A stretch of 64,000 bases of DNA. Source: Paraburkholderia bryophila (GTDB lineage: Bacteria; Pseudomonadota; Gammaproteobacteria; Burkholderiales; Burkholderiaceae). The stretch is taken from NCBI RefSeq assembly GCF_003269035.1, contig NZ_QLTK01000014.1:62001-126000 (forward strand), given 5' to 3'. Position 1 is the stretch's first letter. Every line of letters starts with the position of its first letter. The notes under the pieces are model-generated. The model was given only the letters and a program-made list of their open reading frames with translations, made no database searches and was not told where the DNA came from. Below, in pieces: positions 1 through 7,963 of the stretch. A program made the position numbers and the translations under genes.

Positions 1-229
1 ACTGAACCGGATCCGCGCAAGCTTGCCCGCGGACTGGCTGGCAGGCGACCGTCCCGGCACGAGTGTGGAACGCGAAACCAACGACTACGCAATCGTGCGC
101 CCACCGGGTCGGGCTCCCTTGCTCGTCGCGGTTTATTACGATGCGCCGGGCGTCAGCATGGAGCTTCGCGAGACCGTGTTGCGCGAAGCCGGTCACCGTT
201 TCGTGGAATGGGCCAGGACGAGTGCATGA
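1..229 (+). CDS. Class A beta-lactamase, C-terminal fragment (5' end outside window)
   Basis: The reading frame is open from base 2 to the TGA at 227-229. The visible 75 residues match the C-terminal end of class A serine beta-lactamases: an AGDRPGTS segment at the position of the family KTG motif, then TNDYAIVRPPGRAPLLVAVYY, which corresponds to beta strands B3-B4, and the final helix. These periplasmic enzymes hydrolyse beta-lactams through an active-site Ser that lies upstream of the window. The KTG triad reads R-P-G here; Arg is a tolerated substitute for Lys, but Pro after it is unusual. The stop codon overlaps the start of the acyltransferase gene (ATGA), so the two are probably co-translated. 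Family assignment is confident; activity and specificity cannot be judged from this fragment. Confidence 0.8.
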   Translation, partial: LNRIRASLPADWLAGDRPGTSVERETNDYAIVRPPGRAPLLVAVYYDAPGVSMELRETVLREAGHRFVEWARTSA

Positions 230-1353
230 GCGAAGCCGTTCAGCGCAACCGGCGGATCGACCTGATTCGCGGCGTGTCGATCCTGCTCGTGTTGTTTCAT
301 CACTTCAATATTGCTTACCACCTGAACGACACGACACTGGCAGGCGTATTCGGTTGGGATGCCGTTCGCGCGGTTGCGCGTAACGGCAATTACGGCGTGA
401 CGATGTTCTTCGTGATCTCGGGTTTTCTGATCACCTCGCATGCCGCGCGGCGTTGGGCGGAATTCCGCCATGTCGACATGCGGACGTTCTACGCGCTGCG
501 AGTTGCCCGCATCGTGCCTTGTTTGCTGCTGTTGCTTGTCGTCGTCAATGCGGCCGCGCTTGCGGGGCTGGCGATGTTCCAGAATCACGCGCCAGCCGGC
601 ACGCCGGTTTCTTTCTGGATCGTGAACCTGGCGTCGCTGACCTTCTGGATGAACGTGCTGATCGGCGCGCACGGCTGGGTCAATTATCCCTTGGGCGTGC
701 TGTGGTCGTTGTCCGTGGAGGAAGTGTTTTATCTGGCGTTTCCGCTGCTGTGCGTCGTGCTCCGGCGCGAGTCGCGGCTGCTTGCCTTCTGGCTGGCGAT
801 CGCCGCGATCGGCCCGTGGTATCGCTTCACGCATCAGAGCGACGAAAGCGGATTCCTCTATGCGTATTTCGCGTGCTTCGACGGCATCGCGATCGGCTGC
901 TGCGCGGCGGTATTCGCTAAACGATTCGTGCTGCGAGGGCGTGCGGCCGTCATGCTGCAAGGTGTCGTGGCGGCATGCATGACGTACCTGTATCTGTATC
1001 GGCCCATTGGGGAAACGAATGTACTCGGTGTGACCGCAATGGCGTCAGGCACGGCGGTGCTGTTGTTGGCCGCGTATGACCGGTACGACGCGCCGCGAAA
1101 ATACGGCGTGTGGTACAGGACGACGGCAGCCCTTGCATGGTTCGGGCGGCGCAGCTATGAGCTTTACCAGTTTCACCTGATCGTGCTCGGGGCGATACGT
1201 ACGGTATTGCCACCGCGTGCCGTGATCGGCGATGAAAAACTGCTGTTGCTGACACTGTTCTTCGCGTTGTCCGCCCTGTTGAGCGCCGGCGTGGCGCGGC
1301 TTTATTCGGAGCCGCTGAACCGCAGACTGAGAAACTCGCTGAACGCGGCGTGA
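226..1353 (+). CDS. Acyltransferase 3 family membrane protein
   Basis: A 375-residue polytopic membrane protein of the acyltransferase-3 (OafA/NodX-like) family, which transfers acetyl or other acyl groups from the cytoplasm to surface sugars or lipids. The N-terminus has the family signature: an Arg followed about ten residues later by the His pair in LLVLFHHF (near residues 20-27), within the first membrane segment. About ten hydrophobic segments follow, and GVLWSLSVEEVFYL is the typical conserved stretch of the family. I chose the ATG at 226 because it overlaps the beta-lactamase stop (ATGA) and fits family length; a longer start at 208 would add six unlikely residues. The substrate cannot be read from sequence; O-antigen or exopolysaccharide acylation is the usual role. 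Confidence 0.85.
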   Translation: MSEAVQRNRRIDLIRGVSILLVLFHHFNIAYHLNDTTLAGVFGWDAVRAVARNGNYGVTMFFVISGFLITSHAARRWAEFRHVDMRTFYALRVARIVPCLLLLLVVVNAAALAGLAMFQNHAPAGTPVSFWIVNLASLTFWMNVLIGAHGWVNYPLGVLWSLSVEEVFYLAFPLLCVVLRRESRLLAFWLAIAAIGPWYRFTHQSDESGFLYAYFACFDGIAIGCCAAVFAKRFVLRGRAAVMLQGVVAACMTYLYLYRPIGETNVLGVTAMASGTAVLLLAAYDRYDAPRKYGVWYRTTAALAWFGRRSYELYQFHLIVLGAIRTVLPPRAVIGDEKLLLLTLFFALSALLSAGVARLYSEPLNRRLRNSLNAA

Positions 1354-1500
1354 CCGATTGCAGTCAGGCGGGTGGTAGCCGAAACCCGCCGCCCGCCGCT
1401 ATTTCCCCTCGCGACACGCCCCGCATCCCACTCCACCTCAAGTTTTTCCCATTCCCGCCGTAGACCGTGAAAGTGGCTTCAGAAGTGCGGCCCGGCGTTC

Positions 1501-1548
1501 GTTGGTTCAGGCGTTGGTTCAAGCGTTGTTTCAGGCGCTGTTTCAAGC
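1501..1548 (+). repeat. Four tandem 12-bp repeats upstream of the chemoreceptor gene
   Basis: Four consecutive 12-mers of the form GTTGGTTCAGGC, GTTGGTTCAAGC, GTTGTTTCAGGC and GCTGTTTCAAGC, each differing by one to three bases. They end 53 bp before the ATG of the methyl-accepting protein. Because 12 is a multiple of three, copy-number change would not close a frame, so a promoter or 5'-UTR effect is more likely than coding phase variation. No function is established. Confidence 0.7.
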
Positions 1549-1601
1549 TATTGCAGCAGGCATTCCGATTCGTGCAGTACCCATCCTCTCTTCACGAAAA
1601 C

Positions 1602-3413
1602 ATGATTTCCTCACTCCGAAGCCGCATCCTGATCATTTCTTCCGCCACGGTCATCGGCGCGCTCGCGTTGTCGGGCACCGCCGCTTACGTCACCGTGCGC
1701 GCCAATACGATGGAGACCATCGCGCAGAATCTGAGCGCCATTGCGGGCGCCAATACGCTGGCGATCGACAAATGGGTCGACGCCAAGGCGCAGGCCGTCA
1801 AGGCATCCGCCGACGATGTCGAGCACGGCGATCCGCAAGGCTTCGTCAAGCATATGAGCCGCGCGGACGGCTTCCCGATCACCACCGTCGGCTGGACCGA
1901 CAAGACCTTTTTCTCCACCAGCGGCACCCCGCCGGATTACGACCCGACCGCACGACCCTGGTACAAGGCGGCCATCGCCGCGGGTGGCTTGGTGGTGACG
2001 AAGCCTTATGGCGACGCGTCGACCGGCGTGCCGTTCGTGTCGTTTGCCGCGCCGATGATCCGCAATGGCCAGCCGGCCGGTGCGGTGAGCGGTGCTGTGC
2101 CGCTCGAAGGCGTGCGCGAAGTGGTCGCAACCGTGCACCCGACGCCGTCGAGTCTCGCCTTCGTCGTGACGCGCGACGGCCAGGTGATCGCGCATCCGGA
2201 CGCGAAGCTGATCCTCAAGCAGGCCACCGACATCTCCGCCGCGCTCACGCCGGCCGCACTGGCTTCGCTCGCGCAGGCGGGCGCGCCGATGGAAGTCGAA
2301 CTGGGCGGCGTGCCTAAACTGTTGAAGGCGCAACCAGTTACCGGCACCGACTGGTATCTGGTGATCGCGCTCGACAAGGCGGAAGCGACGGCGGGCCTCG
2401 CCAACGTGCTGCAGGCGCTCGGCATTGCGATGGTGCTGCTGACGCTGGCGGCGGTCGGTGTCGCCGCATTCTTCACGTCGCATTCGTTCCGTAGCCTCTC
2501 GCAGGTGCGCGATGCGATGGACACGATCGGCTCGGGTAGCGGCGATCTCACGCATCGTCTGCCGGTGGTCGGCAACGATGAAGTGGCGCAGATTTCCGCG
2601 TCCTTCAACGCGTTCGTCGATAAGATCGGCGCCGTGTTGCTCGACGTGCGGGCCGGTGTGGAGAACATGAAGACCGCGACCGGCGAGATCGAAATGGGTA
2701 ACCGCGATCTGTCGCAACGCACGGAGACCTCGGCCAGCAATCTGCAGCATACGTCGGCAGCGCTCACGCAGTTGACGGCGAGCGTCAAACAGTCGGCCGA
2801 AAGCGCGGTGGAGGCGTCGCGGCTCGCGACCTCGGCGAGCCAGGCGGCGGCACGCGGCGGCGCGGTCGTGACGAGCGCGGTCAGCACGATGGACGACATT
2901 GCGCGCTCGTCGGCGCGGATTACCGAAATCATCAGCGTGATCGACAGCATCGCGTTTCAGACCAACATTCTGGCGTTGAACGCCGCGGTCGAAGCGGCGC
3001 GGGCCGGCGAGAACGGCCGCGGCTTCGCGGTGGTGGCCGGCGAAGTGCGCACGCTCGCGCAACGCTGCGCGACGGCCGCGCGCGAGATCAAGGACCTGAT
3101 CCAGTCGTCGGAAGCGAGCGTGGGTACCGGCGCGCAGCGCGTGCAGGCGGCCGGCGCGGCGATGCAGGAGATCGTCGATGGCATCGAGCGCGTGAATCGC
3201 GTGATCGGGGAGATCGACGGCGCGATGCACGAGCAGAGCGCCGGCATCAGCCAGATCGACCGCAGTGTGGCCGAGATGGATCAGGCCACGCAACAGAACG
3301 CCGCGCTGGTCGAGCAATCGACTGCCGCCTCCGCGACGCTCAACGAGCAGGCGCATGGCCTGGCGGGCATCGTGGGAACGTTCAAACTGCGCCACGGCGA
3401 CGCGCGCGCGTAA
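1602..3413 (+). CDS. Methyl-accepting chemotaxis protein with periplasmic Cache domain
   Basis: A 603-residue transmembrane chemoreceptor. Order: membrane segment at about residues 8-29, a periplasmic double-Cache type sensor (about 35-265, with the typical [11 protein letters not shown] segment), second membrane segment (about 268-290), HAMP, and the cytoplasmic signalling coiled coil whose hairpin tip carries the near-invariant [20 protein letters not shown] region (about 451-470). It should couple ligand binding to CheA/CheW and be methylated on Glu/Gln. Cache receptors often detect amino or organic acids; the ligand here is unknown. The ATG at 1602 is chosen because it places the first membrane segment at the N-terminus; a longer in-frame start at 1467 would run through the 12-bp repeats and lacks support. 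No other che genes are nearby, so it is an orphan receptor. Confidence 0.9.
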   Translation: MISSLRSRILIISSATVIGALALSGTAAYVTVRANTMETIAQNLSAIAGANTLAIDKWVDAKAQAVKASADDVEHGDPQGFVKHMSRADGFPITTVGWTDKTFFSTSGTPPDYDPTARPWYKAAIAAGGLVVTKPYGDASTGVPFVSFAAPMIRNGQPAGAVSGAVPLEGVREVVATVHPTPSSLAFVVTRDGQVIAHPDAKLILKQATDISAALTPAALASLAQAGAPMEVELGGVPKLLKAQPVTGTDWYLVIALDKAEATAGLANVLQALGIAMVLLTLAAVGVAAFFTSHSFRSLSQVRDAMDTIGSGSGDLTHRLPVVGNDEVAQISASFNAFVDKIGAVLLDVRAGVENMKTATGEIEMGNRDLSQRTETSASNLQHTSAALTQLTASVKQSAESAVEASRLATSASQAAARGGAVVTSAVSTMDDIARSSARITEIISVIDSIAFQTNILALNAAVEAARAGENGRGFAVVAGEVRTLAQRCATAAREIKDLIQSSEASVGTGAQRVQAAGAAMQEIVDGIERVNRVIGEIDGAMHEQSAGISQIDRSVAEMDQATQQNAALVEQSTAASATLNEQAHGLAGIVGTFKLRHGDARA

Positions 3414-3583
3414 TTTTCAATAGCACGACCGACGGCGCGGCGGCGCGCCGTCGGCGCTGCATCCCTGCTTCCTTTGCCGGTTTTTCCAGGCCCTCGGTCC
3501 CGCGGTTCACCCATTCGTTGCGTGGCGCTCACGTGCCTCGGCATGTCCGCCACACGTCCGTGCACGGCCATTCCAGACATTTT

Positions 3584-3628
3584 TTCTGTTTTTTGACAGA
3601 ATGTACAATTCTGGATAATATGTCCAGA
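3584..3628 (+). promoter_or_regulatory. Sigma-70 promoter with three overlapping inverted repeats, probable autoregulatory operator
   Basis: A perfect -35 TTGACA at 3593-3598 and a -10 TAATAT at 3616-3621 are 17 bp apart; transcription would start at about 3628, which is the A of the ATG, so the mRNA may be leaderless. The interval holds three inverted repeats: TTCTGT/ACAGAA (3584-3601), CAGAAT/ATTCTG (3597-3613) and TCTGGA/TCCAGA (3610-3628). Together they cover both promoter elements, as expected for an autoregulator site. Confidence 0.65.
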
Positions 3629-4257
3629 TGACGAAACATACCGCTGAGCAGCGAGCGCTGCTGGACCAGGTCCGCCAGATCGCGGACGGACTGGCGCAGA
3701 CGTTCGCGCCATTCTGCGAAGTGGTCGTGCATGACCTGCTCGACCCGAAGCACGCCGTGCTGGCGATCCACAACAATCTGTCCGGCCGTGAGGCCGGTCA
3801 TCCGGCAACGGAACTCGGCCTCGCGCGTATCGCCGACCCGGACTATCCGCAGGTGATCGCGAATTACGCCAATCAATTCGCCGACGGCCGTCCCGCGAAG
3901 AGCACGTCGATCGGGATCAAGGACTCATCCGGGAAATACGTGGCCGCGCTCTGCATGAATATCGACCTGACACTGTTCCGAGGTTTGCAAAGCGCGGTCG
4001 GGCAATTCGTCCGGGTCGATGCGGGTGCAACGACCCAGGAGTCGCTCGATCCCGCCGGCGCCGATCTGATCCGCGCGCGGATCGACCAGTTCGCCGCGCG
4101 GCTCGCCACCACGCCGCGCGCGTTGAAAACCGAAGACCGTCGCGCGCTGCTGAAGGAACTCAAGGAGTCGGGAATCATGGAAATCCGCCGGGCCATGGAA
4201 GTGACCGCGCAATATCTGGGCGTCTCGCGCGCCACCGTTTATAGCGATACCCGGTAA
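3628..4257 (+). CDS. YheO/DauR-type transcriptional regulator (PAS-like domain plus HTH)
   Basis: A 209-residue cytoplasmic regulator with an N-terminal YheO PAS-like domain (about residues 10-125; HDLLDPKHAVLAIHNNLSGR is typical) and a C-terminal helix-turn-helix (about 150-209, ending YLGVSRATVYSDTR). The family includes DauR, the repressor of D-arginine catabolism in Pseudomonas, whose target operon also contains an ornithine-cyclodeaminase-like dehydrogenase. The next gene here is such a homologue and overlaps by one base (TAATG), so the regulator probably controls its own operon. The ATG at 3628 has no Shine-Dalgarno but sits at the predicted transcription start. The actual effector is unknown; an amino acid or derived keto acid is the best guess. 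Confidence 0.85.
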   Translation: MTKHTAEQRALLDQVRQIADGLAQTFAPFCEVVVHDLLDPKHAVLAIHNNLSGREAGHPATELGLARIADPDYPQVIANYANQFADGRPAKSTSIGIKDSSGKYVAALCMNIDLTLFRGLQSAVGQFVRVDAGATTQESLDPAGADLIRARIDQFAARLATTPRALKTEDRRALLKELKESGIMEIRRAMEVTAQYLGVSRATVYSDTR

Positions 4258-5228
4258 TGCCGATCGACGCGCACCTTCTGTTGCTCGACAAGGACCAGGT
4301 CGAGCGTTTGATGCAGCCGGCCGACGTCATGGAGGCCGTCAAGGAAGCCTTCGTGCTGCACAGCAATCGCGAAGGCCGCGTGTTTCCGGTCGTACGGGAA
4401 TCGCTCGCAACGGGCGGCATCTTCGGGATCAAATCGGGCGACGTGCCGTCGCAGGGTTTGCTCGGCTTCAAGGCCGCAGGCTTCTGGCCGGATAACCGCA
4501 AACGGGGCGGCGAGCCGCATCAGGCCACCGTGATGTTGATGGATCCGGCCACCGGCCGACCGCTCTGCATGATCGACGGCAACGCCATTACCACCCTGCG
4601 TACCGGCGCGGCCGGCGCATGGGGACTGCAGACGCTGGCGCGCGCCGACAGCACGAGCGTTTGCGTGTTCGGTGCCGGCGTGCAGGCGGCGATCCAGTTG
4701 CGCTTCGCGCTGGATAACCTGCCCACGCTCGGGAAAGTCCGTTACGTCACCCATGACGGTCAGCCGAACGCGTCATTCGAGGCCGCATTTTCAGCGCGGT
4801 GCGCTATCTCGCTCGCCGCCGATAAAAACGAGGCCGTCTCGACCAGCGACATCGTGATCACCGCAACGCCCGGCGCGGGCGCTTTGTTCGACACTGAAGC
4901 CGTACAGGCGGGCACCCATCTGAACTGCGTCGGCGCCGACACGCAGGGCAAACGCGAGCTGCCCGACGGCCTGCTGGCGCGTGTGACGCTCGTGGTGGAC
5001 GACCGGGAACAGGCGAAGCGAATTGGCGAAACGCAGTGGGCGCCATCGACGCCCAGCGTGGAACTCGGCGACCTGCTCACGGGCAAAGAGACCTGCCACC
5101 GGCAGCCGACGGAGATCACGCTGTTCGACATGACCGGGCTCGCTTTGCAGGATCTGACCGTGGCGCGCGGGTTGTATCGCCGGGCGCTTGCCGAGCGGGT
5201 GGGCTCCAGCATTCCATGGCCTTGGTAG
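4257..5228 (+). CDS. Ornithine cyclodeaminase / mu-crystallin family dehydrogenase
   Basis: A 323-residue enzyme of the OCD/mu-crystallin family, NAD(P)-dependent proteins that include ornithine cyclodeaminase, alanine dehydrogenase, pyrroline-2-carboxylate reductase and arginine dehydrogenase (DauB). Visible family features are the substrate-binding FGIKSGDVPSQGLLGFKAAG region (about residues 58-77), ALRTGAAGA-like TTLRTGAAGAWG (about 110-120) and the Rossmann motif VFGAGVQA (about 137-144). Its ATG overlaps the TAA of the regulator gene by one base, so both are translated from one message. Together with the downstream PLP enzyme it suggests a short amino-acid degradation route. Exact substrate cannot be assigned from sequence. 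Confidence 0.85.
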   Translation: MPIDAHLLLLDKDQVERLMQPADVMEAVKEAFVLHSNREGRVFPVVRESLATGGIFGIKSGDVPSQGLLGFKAAGFWPDNRKRGGEPHQATVMLMDPATGRPLCMIDGNAITTLRTGAAGAWGLQTLARADSTSVCVFGAGVQAAIQLRFALDNLPTLGKVRYVTHDGQPNASFEAAFSARCAISLAADKNEAVSTSDIVITATPGAGALFDTEAVQAGTHLNCVGADTQGKRELPDGLLARVTLVVDDREQAKRIGETQWAPSTPSVELGDLLTGKETCHRQPTEITLFDMTGLALQDLTVARGLYRRALAERVGSSIPWPW

Positions 5229-5302
5229 TTCGGTTGTGAGCCCGCCAGGCCGCCACCGCTTACTGCATCCGCGCAGCGTAACGATCCATACCGGAAGAAC
5301 CC

Positions 5303-6439
5303 ATGTCTCAAGCTCAATACATCGATCCGCTCACCGGAACCCGCTATCCGTTCGACGTGCCGCGCTGGTGTTCGGATACGCAGACGCCTCTGCTGATTAC
5401 CGCCCAGCCAGGCATCGGGCGCGATGACATCGACCGGACTCATCGCTCGTTGTGGCGTTACCGCGCGGCGCTGCCGGTCGACATCGCCAAACCGATTTCG
5501 ATGGGCGAAGGCTGCACGCCGCTCGTGCAGAAAGAGTGGAACGATCTACGCCCGTTCTTCAAACTGGAGTGGTTCAATCCGACCTGCAGTTTCAAGGATC
5601 GGGGCACGGCCGTGATGCTGTCGTTCCTGCGCGGGATCGGTGTCGACGCGGTCTTGGAGGACAGTTCGGGCAACGGCGGTGCCTCGGTCGCGGCGTTTGG
5701 CGCGGCCGGTGGCATGGGCGTGAAGATTCTCGCGCCGGCTTATACGTCGCCCGCCAAAGTCGCGCAAGTGCGCGCGTATGGCGCACAGATTCAACTGGTC
5801 GACGGGCCGCGCGAGGAATCGCAGGCCGAGGCGATCCGGCAGTCGGCGGAGATCTTTTATGCCAGCCACAACTGGCAGCCGTTCTTCCTGCAAGGCACGA
5901 AGTCGATCGCCTATGAACTGTGGGAAGACTTCAACTTCGAAGCGCCGGACAACATCATCATTCCGGTCGGCGCCGGCAGCAATCTGCTGGGTTGCGATAT
6001 CGGCTTCAAGGAATTGCTGGCGGCGGGGCAGATCAAAAAACTGCCGCGACTCTTCGCCTCGCAGCCGCTGAATTGTTCTCCACTCGATGCGTCGTTCCAG
6101 TCCGGCGTGGACGTGCCCGTGGCGCGCGCTGTTTCGAAGACCGTTGCCGAAGGCACCGCGATCGCGCATCCGCTGCGCTTGCGGGAAATGGTCGCGGCCC
6201 TGCGCGACAGCGGCGGCTCGACGGTTGCGGTGACCGAAGACGACATGGTCGCCGCGCTAAAAAAGCTCGCGATTCAAGGCATTTTCGTCGAGCCGACCTG
6301 CGCGCACGCCGCTGCCGCGCTCGACGAGCTGACTCGCCGCGGCACGATCAAGGCGACCGAGCGAACGGTCGTGTTGTTGACCGGCACGGGGATCAAGGCA
6401 GCGGGTTATATCGCGGAGTTGTTCGCGCAGCCGGCGTAA
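5303..6439 (+). CDS. Threonine-synthase-like PLP-dependent (fold type II) enzyme
   Basis: A 378-residue fold-type-II PLP enzyme. The Schiff-base Lys is Lys98 in NPTCSFKDRG, the signature of threonine synthases; SSGNGGASVAAFGA follows as the phosphate or substrate loop, and VGAGSNLLG lies near residue 228. The N-terminus (YIDPLTGTRYPFDVPRW) resembles the divergent N-terminal strand region of archaeal-type threonine synthases. A biosynthetic role is not the obvious one: the gene lies 74 bp after an OCD-family dehydrogenase under a DauR-like regulator, so a lyase or ammonia-lyase acting on a hydroxy- or D-amino acid is equally possible. A weak ribosome site (AAGAACCC) precedes the ATG at 5303. 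It ends convergently with the amidase gene. Confidence 0.8.
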   Translation: MSQAQYIDPLTGTRYPFDVPRWCSDTQTPLLITAQPGIGRDDIDRTHRSLWRYRAALPVDIAKPISMGEGCTPLVQKEWNDLRPFFKLEWFNPTCSFKDRGTAVMLSFLRGIGVDAVLEDSSGNGGASVAAFGAAGGMGVKILAPAYTSPAKVAQVRAYGAQIQLVDGPREESQAEAIRQSAEIFYASHNWQPFFLQGTKSIAYELWEDFNFEAPDNIIIPVGAGSNLLGCDIGFKELLAAGQIKKLPRLFASQPLNCSPLDASFQSGVDVPVARAVSKTVAEGTAIAHPLRLREMVAALRDSGGSTVAVTEDDMVAALKKLAIQGIFVEPTCAHAAAALDELTRRGTIKATERTVVLLTGTGIKAAGYIAELFAQPA

Positions 6440-6489
6440 TCGACGCGGCCGCGCACATACCCCTGCGCGGCCTGCCACGGGCAACTGCG

Positions 6490-7518
6490 TTACCGGGGCC
6501 GAAGCGTCGCACTGATATCGATCGCGACAGGCTCGGTCGGCACCGGGTAGGTTCGCTCTCCGGGCGTCTCCAGATCGATCTGCTTCAGGTCGATTTCCAT
6601 CAGCGTCGTGTTCCCGTAGGTGCGGATGCCGAGTGACGGCGCGGTAAGCGTCTTGACTACCGCCCATTGCGTGTAGTCGTCTTCGGTCTTGCCGTTTTCC
6701 GGCAGCGAGCGGCTGGTGCCCAGCGGAATATCCACGGTATTCAGAAGATGCAGCGCAAGGTTGCGCGCCGCCGCCGCGTCGGCCGGTTGACTCGCAAAGC
6801 GCTTCAGATAGAACGCCCGGATAAAGCGCGACGGCGGCGTCGAATCGCCCGGCAGACCTCGCATGCCGCTGCCGTGGCCGCACGGATTGAACGCCGTGTG
6901 TGCCGCTTCGAGCGGTTCCGCGTCGCGTGCACGCAAGCCCACGAAGTTATCGATATTCGACAGATGCCACGGAAACGCCGGCGCATTCGTCAGCACGGCT
7001 GCGGGGTTATCGTAGACCGTGGGTTTGCCGGACGGGTCGGTGAACTCGATGACGATGCTATGGCCGTGCCGGTCGTGCACCGCGAAGTGGACCGGAAGCC
7101 GTTGCTCCACGGCTTTGCCGCCACCCCAGATATCGACGCCTGCCAGACTCTCTCTCACTTCGCCCACCGTAGCGAAACTCGCGAGCAGCCAGTTCGCGAG
7201 TTGCCCGACGAAGAGCGCGCGCGAAGGATCGCTTGCGGTACTTGCATATTCCGTAATGCCCGGCAGCCACAGCACGCCGACCGACAAGCCGGCCTGGTTC
7301 ACGCCATCCGTTGCAATGGGCAGGCCGAATGCGTTGATCGCGACGATGCCATGCTTGCAGGTCCAACGTAGACCGTGCGAAAGATCCGGCGTCGTACTGT
7401 GCATCGGCGTACCTCGGCCCACCACGAGAATTCTGGAATTCAGCTCGGCGCCGAACTCCATGCTGCGGCCATTCACTACGCTGCCATCAGCGGCTTTAAG
7501 AAGAAAGTCGGTGCACAT
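6490..7518 (-). CDS. Linear amide C-N hydrolase (choloylglycine/penicillin V acylase family)
   Basis: A 342-residue Ntn-hydrolase. The N-terminus MCTDFLLKAADG exposes Cys2 as the nucleophile after Met removal, and Arg18 in NGRSMEF matches the conserved Arg of the family; NQAGLSVGVLWLPG and the later Asn/Arg-rich segments also fit. Members hydrolyse conjugated bile salts, penicillin V or N-acyl-homoserine lactones. There is no signal peptide, so it is probably cytoplasmic. A GGGGGAG ribosome site stands nine bases before the ATG at 7518. It is transcribed towards the PLP enzyme gene and divergently from the phosphoesterase. In a free-living or plant-associated host, amide or AHL hydrolysis is more plausible than bile-salt hydrolysis, but this is inference. 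Confidence 0.85.
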   Translation of the reverse strand: MCTDFLLKAADGSVVNGRSMEFGAELNSRILVVGRGTPMHSTTPDLSHGLRWTCKHGIVAINAFGLPIATDGVNQAGLSVGVLWLPGITEYASTASDPSRALFVGQLANWLLASFATVGEVRESLAGVDIWGGGKAVEQRLPVHFAVHDRHGHSIVIEFTDPSGKPTVYDNPAAVLTNAPAFPWHLSNIDNFVGLRARDAEPLEAAHTAFNPCGHGSGMRGLPGDSTPPSRFIRAFYLKRFASQPADAAAARNLALHLLNTVDIPLGTSRSLPENGKTEDDYTQWAVVKTLTAPSLGIRTYGNTTLMEIDLKQIDLETPGERTYPVPTEPVAIDISATLRPR

Positions 7519-7963
7519 CGTTCTGTCTCCCCCGAAGTTGGTTTTCCCATCATAGGAGGTATTTTCGGAATCCTATGAACATTCTGGATGACGTAACAAT
7601 TCAATTATTTGTATTGGATAGCGGCGGGAGATTGGCGGCAATTCATATAGACGATTCAAATGTGCGCTTCAAAAAAACAGGCGCCAGGAAGGTTGCGTTC
7701 ACAATCGATTTACATCGTTAGCGCACCCTGCGGACAGGGCAGCATCGCTTATGTTCCGCGCAGAGCGTGCCTCGCCCGAACCCTTCAATCTGCCTCCAGT
7801 CACGCAAAATACGTAATGTCTGGGTAAGCAAAGCGCCATTTCCCCGTAACGGCGCGATGTTCCAATGTCGTCGGGTTTTGAAACGCTCCCCACACGACCG
7901 CTCATGTGCAATAGAACAGCGGTTAAAGAATAACTAGCAGAACGACATCCGGAGTTAACACCT
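7519..7963. other. Intergenic region between divergent amidase and phosphoesterase genes
   Basis: 445 bp without a convincing gene. It is more AT-rich than its surroundings at 7575-7710. A 7-bp inverted repeat CATAGGA / TCCTATG (7551-7557 and 7571-7577) stands just upstream of the amidase ribosome site and may be an operator. A 5-bp GC-rich hairpin lies at 7833-7855. The phosphoesterase ATG at 7964 has a GGAG at about 7951. I see no clear sigma-70 promoter pair. Confidence 0.5.
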
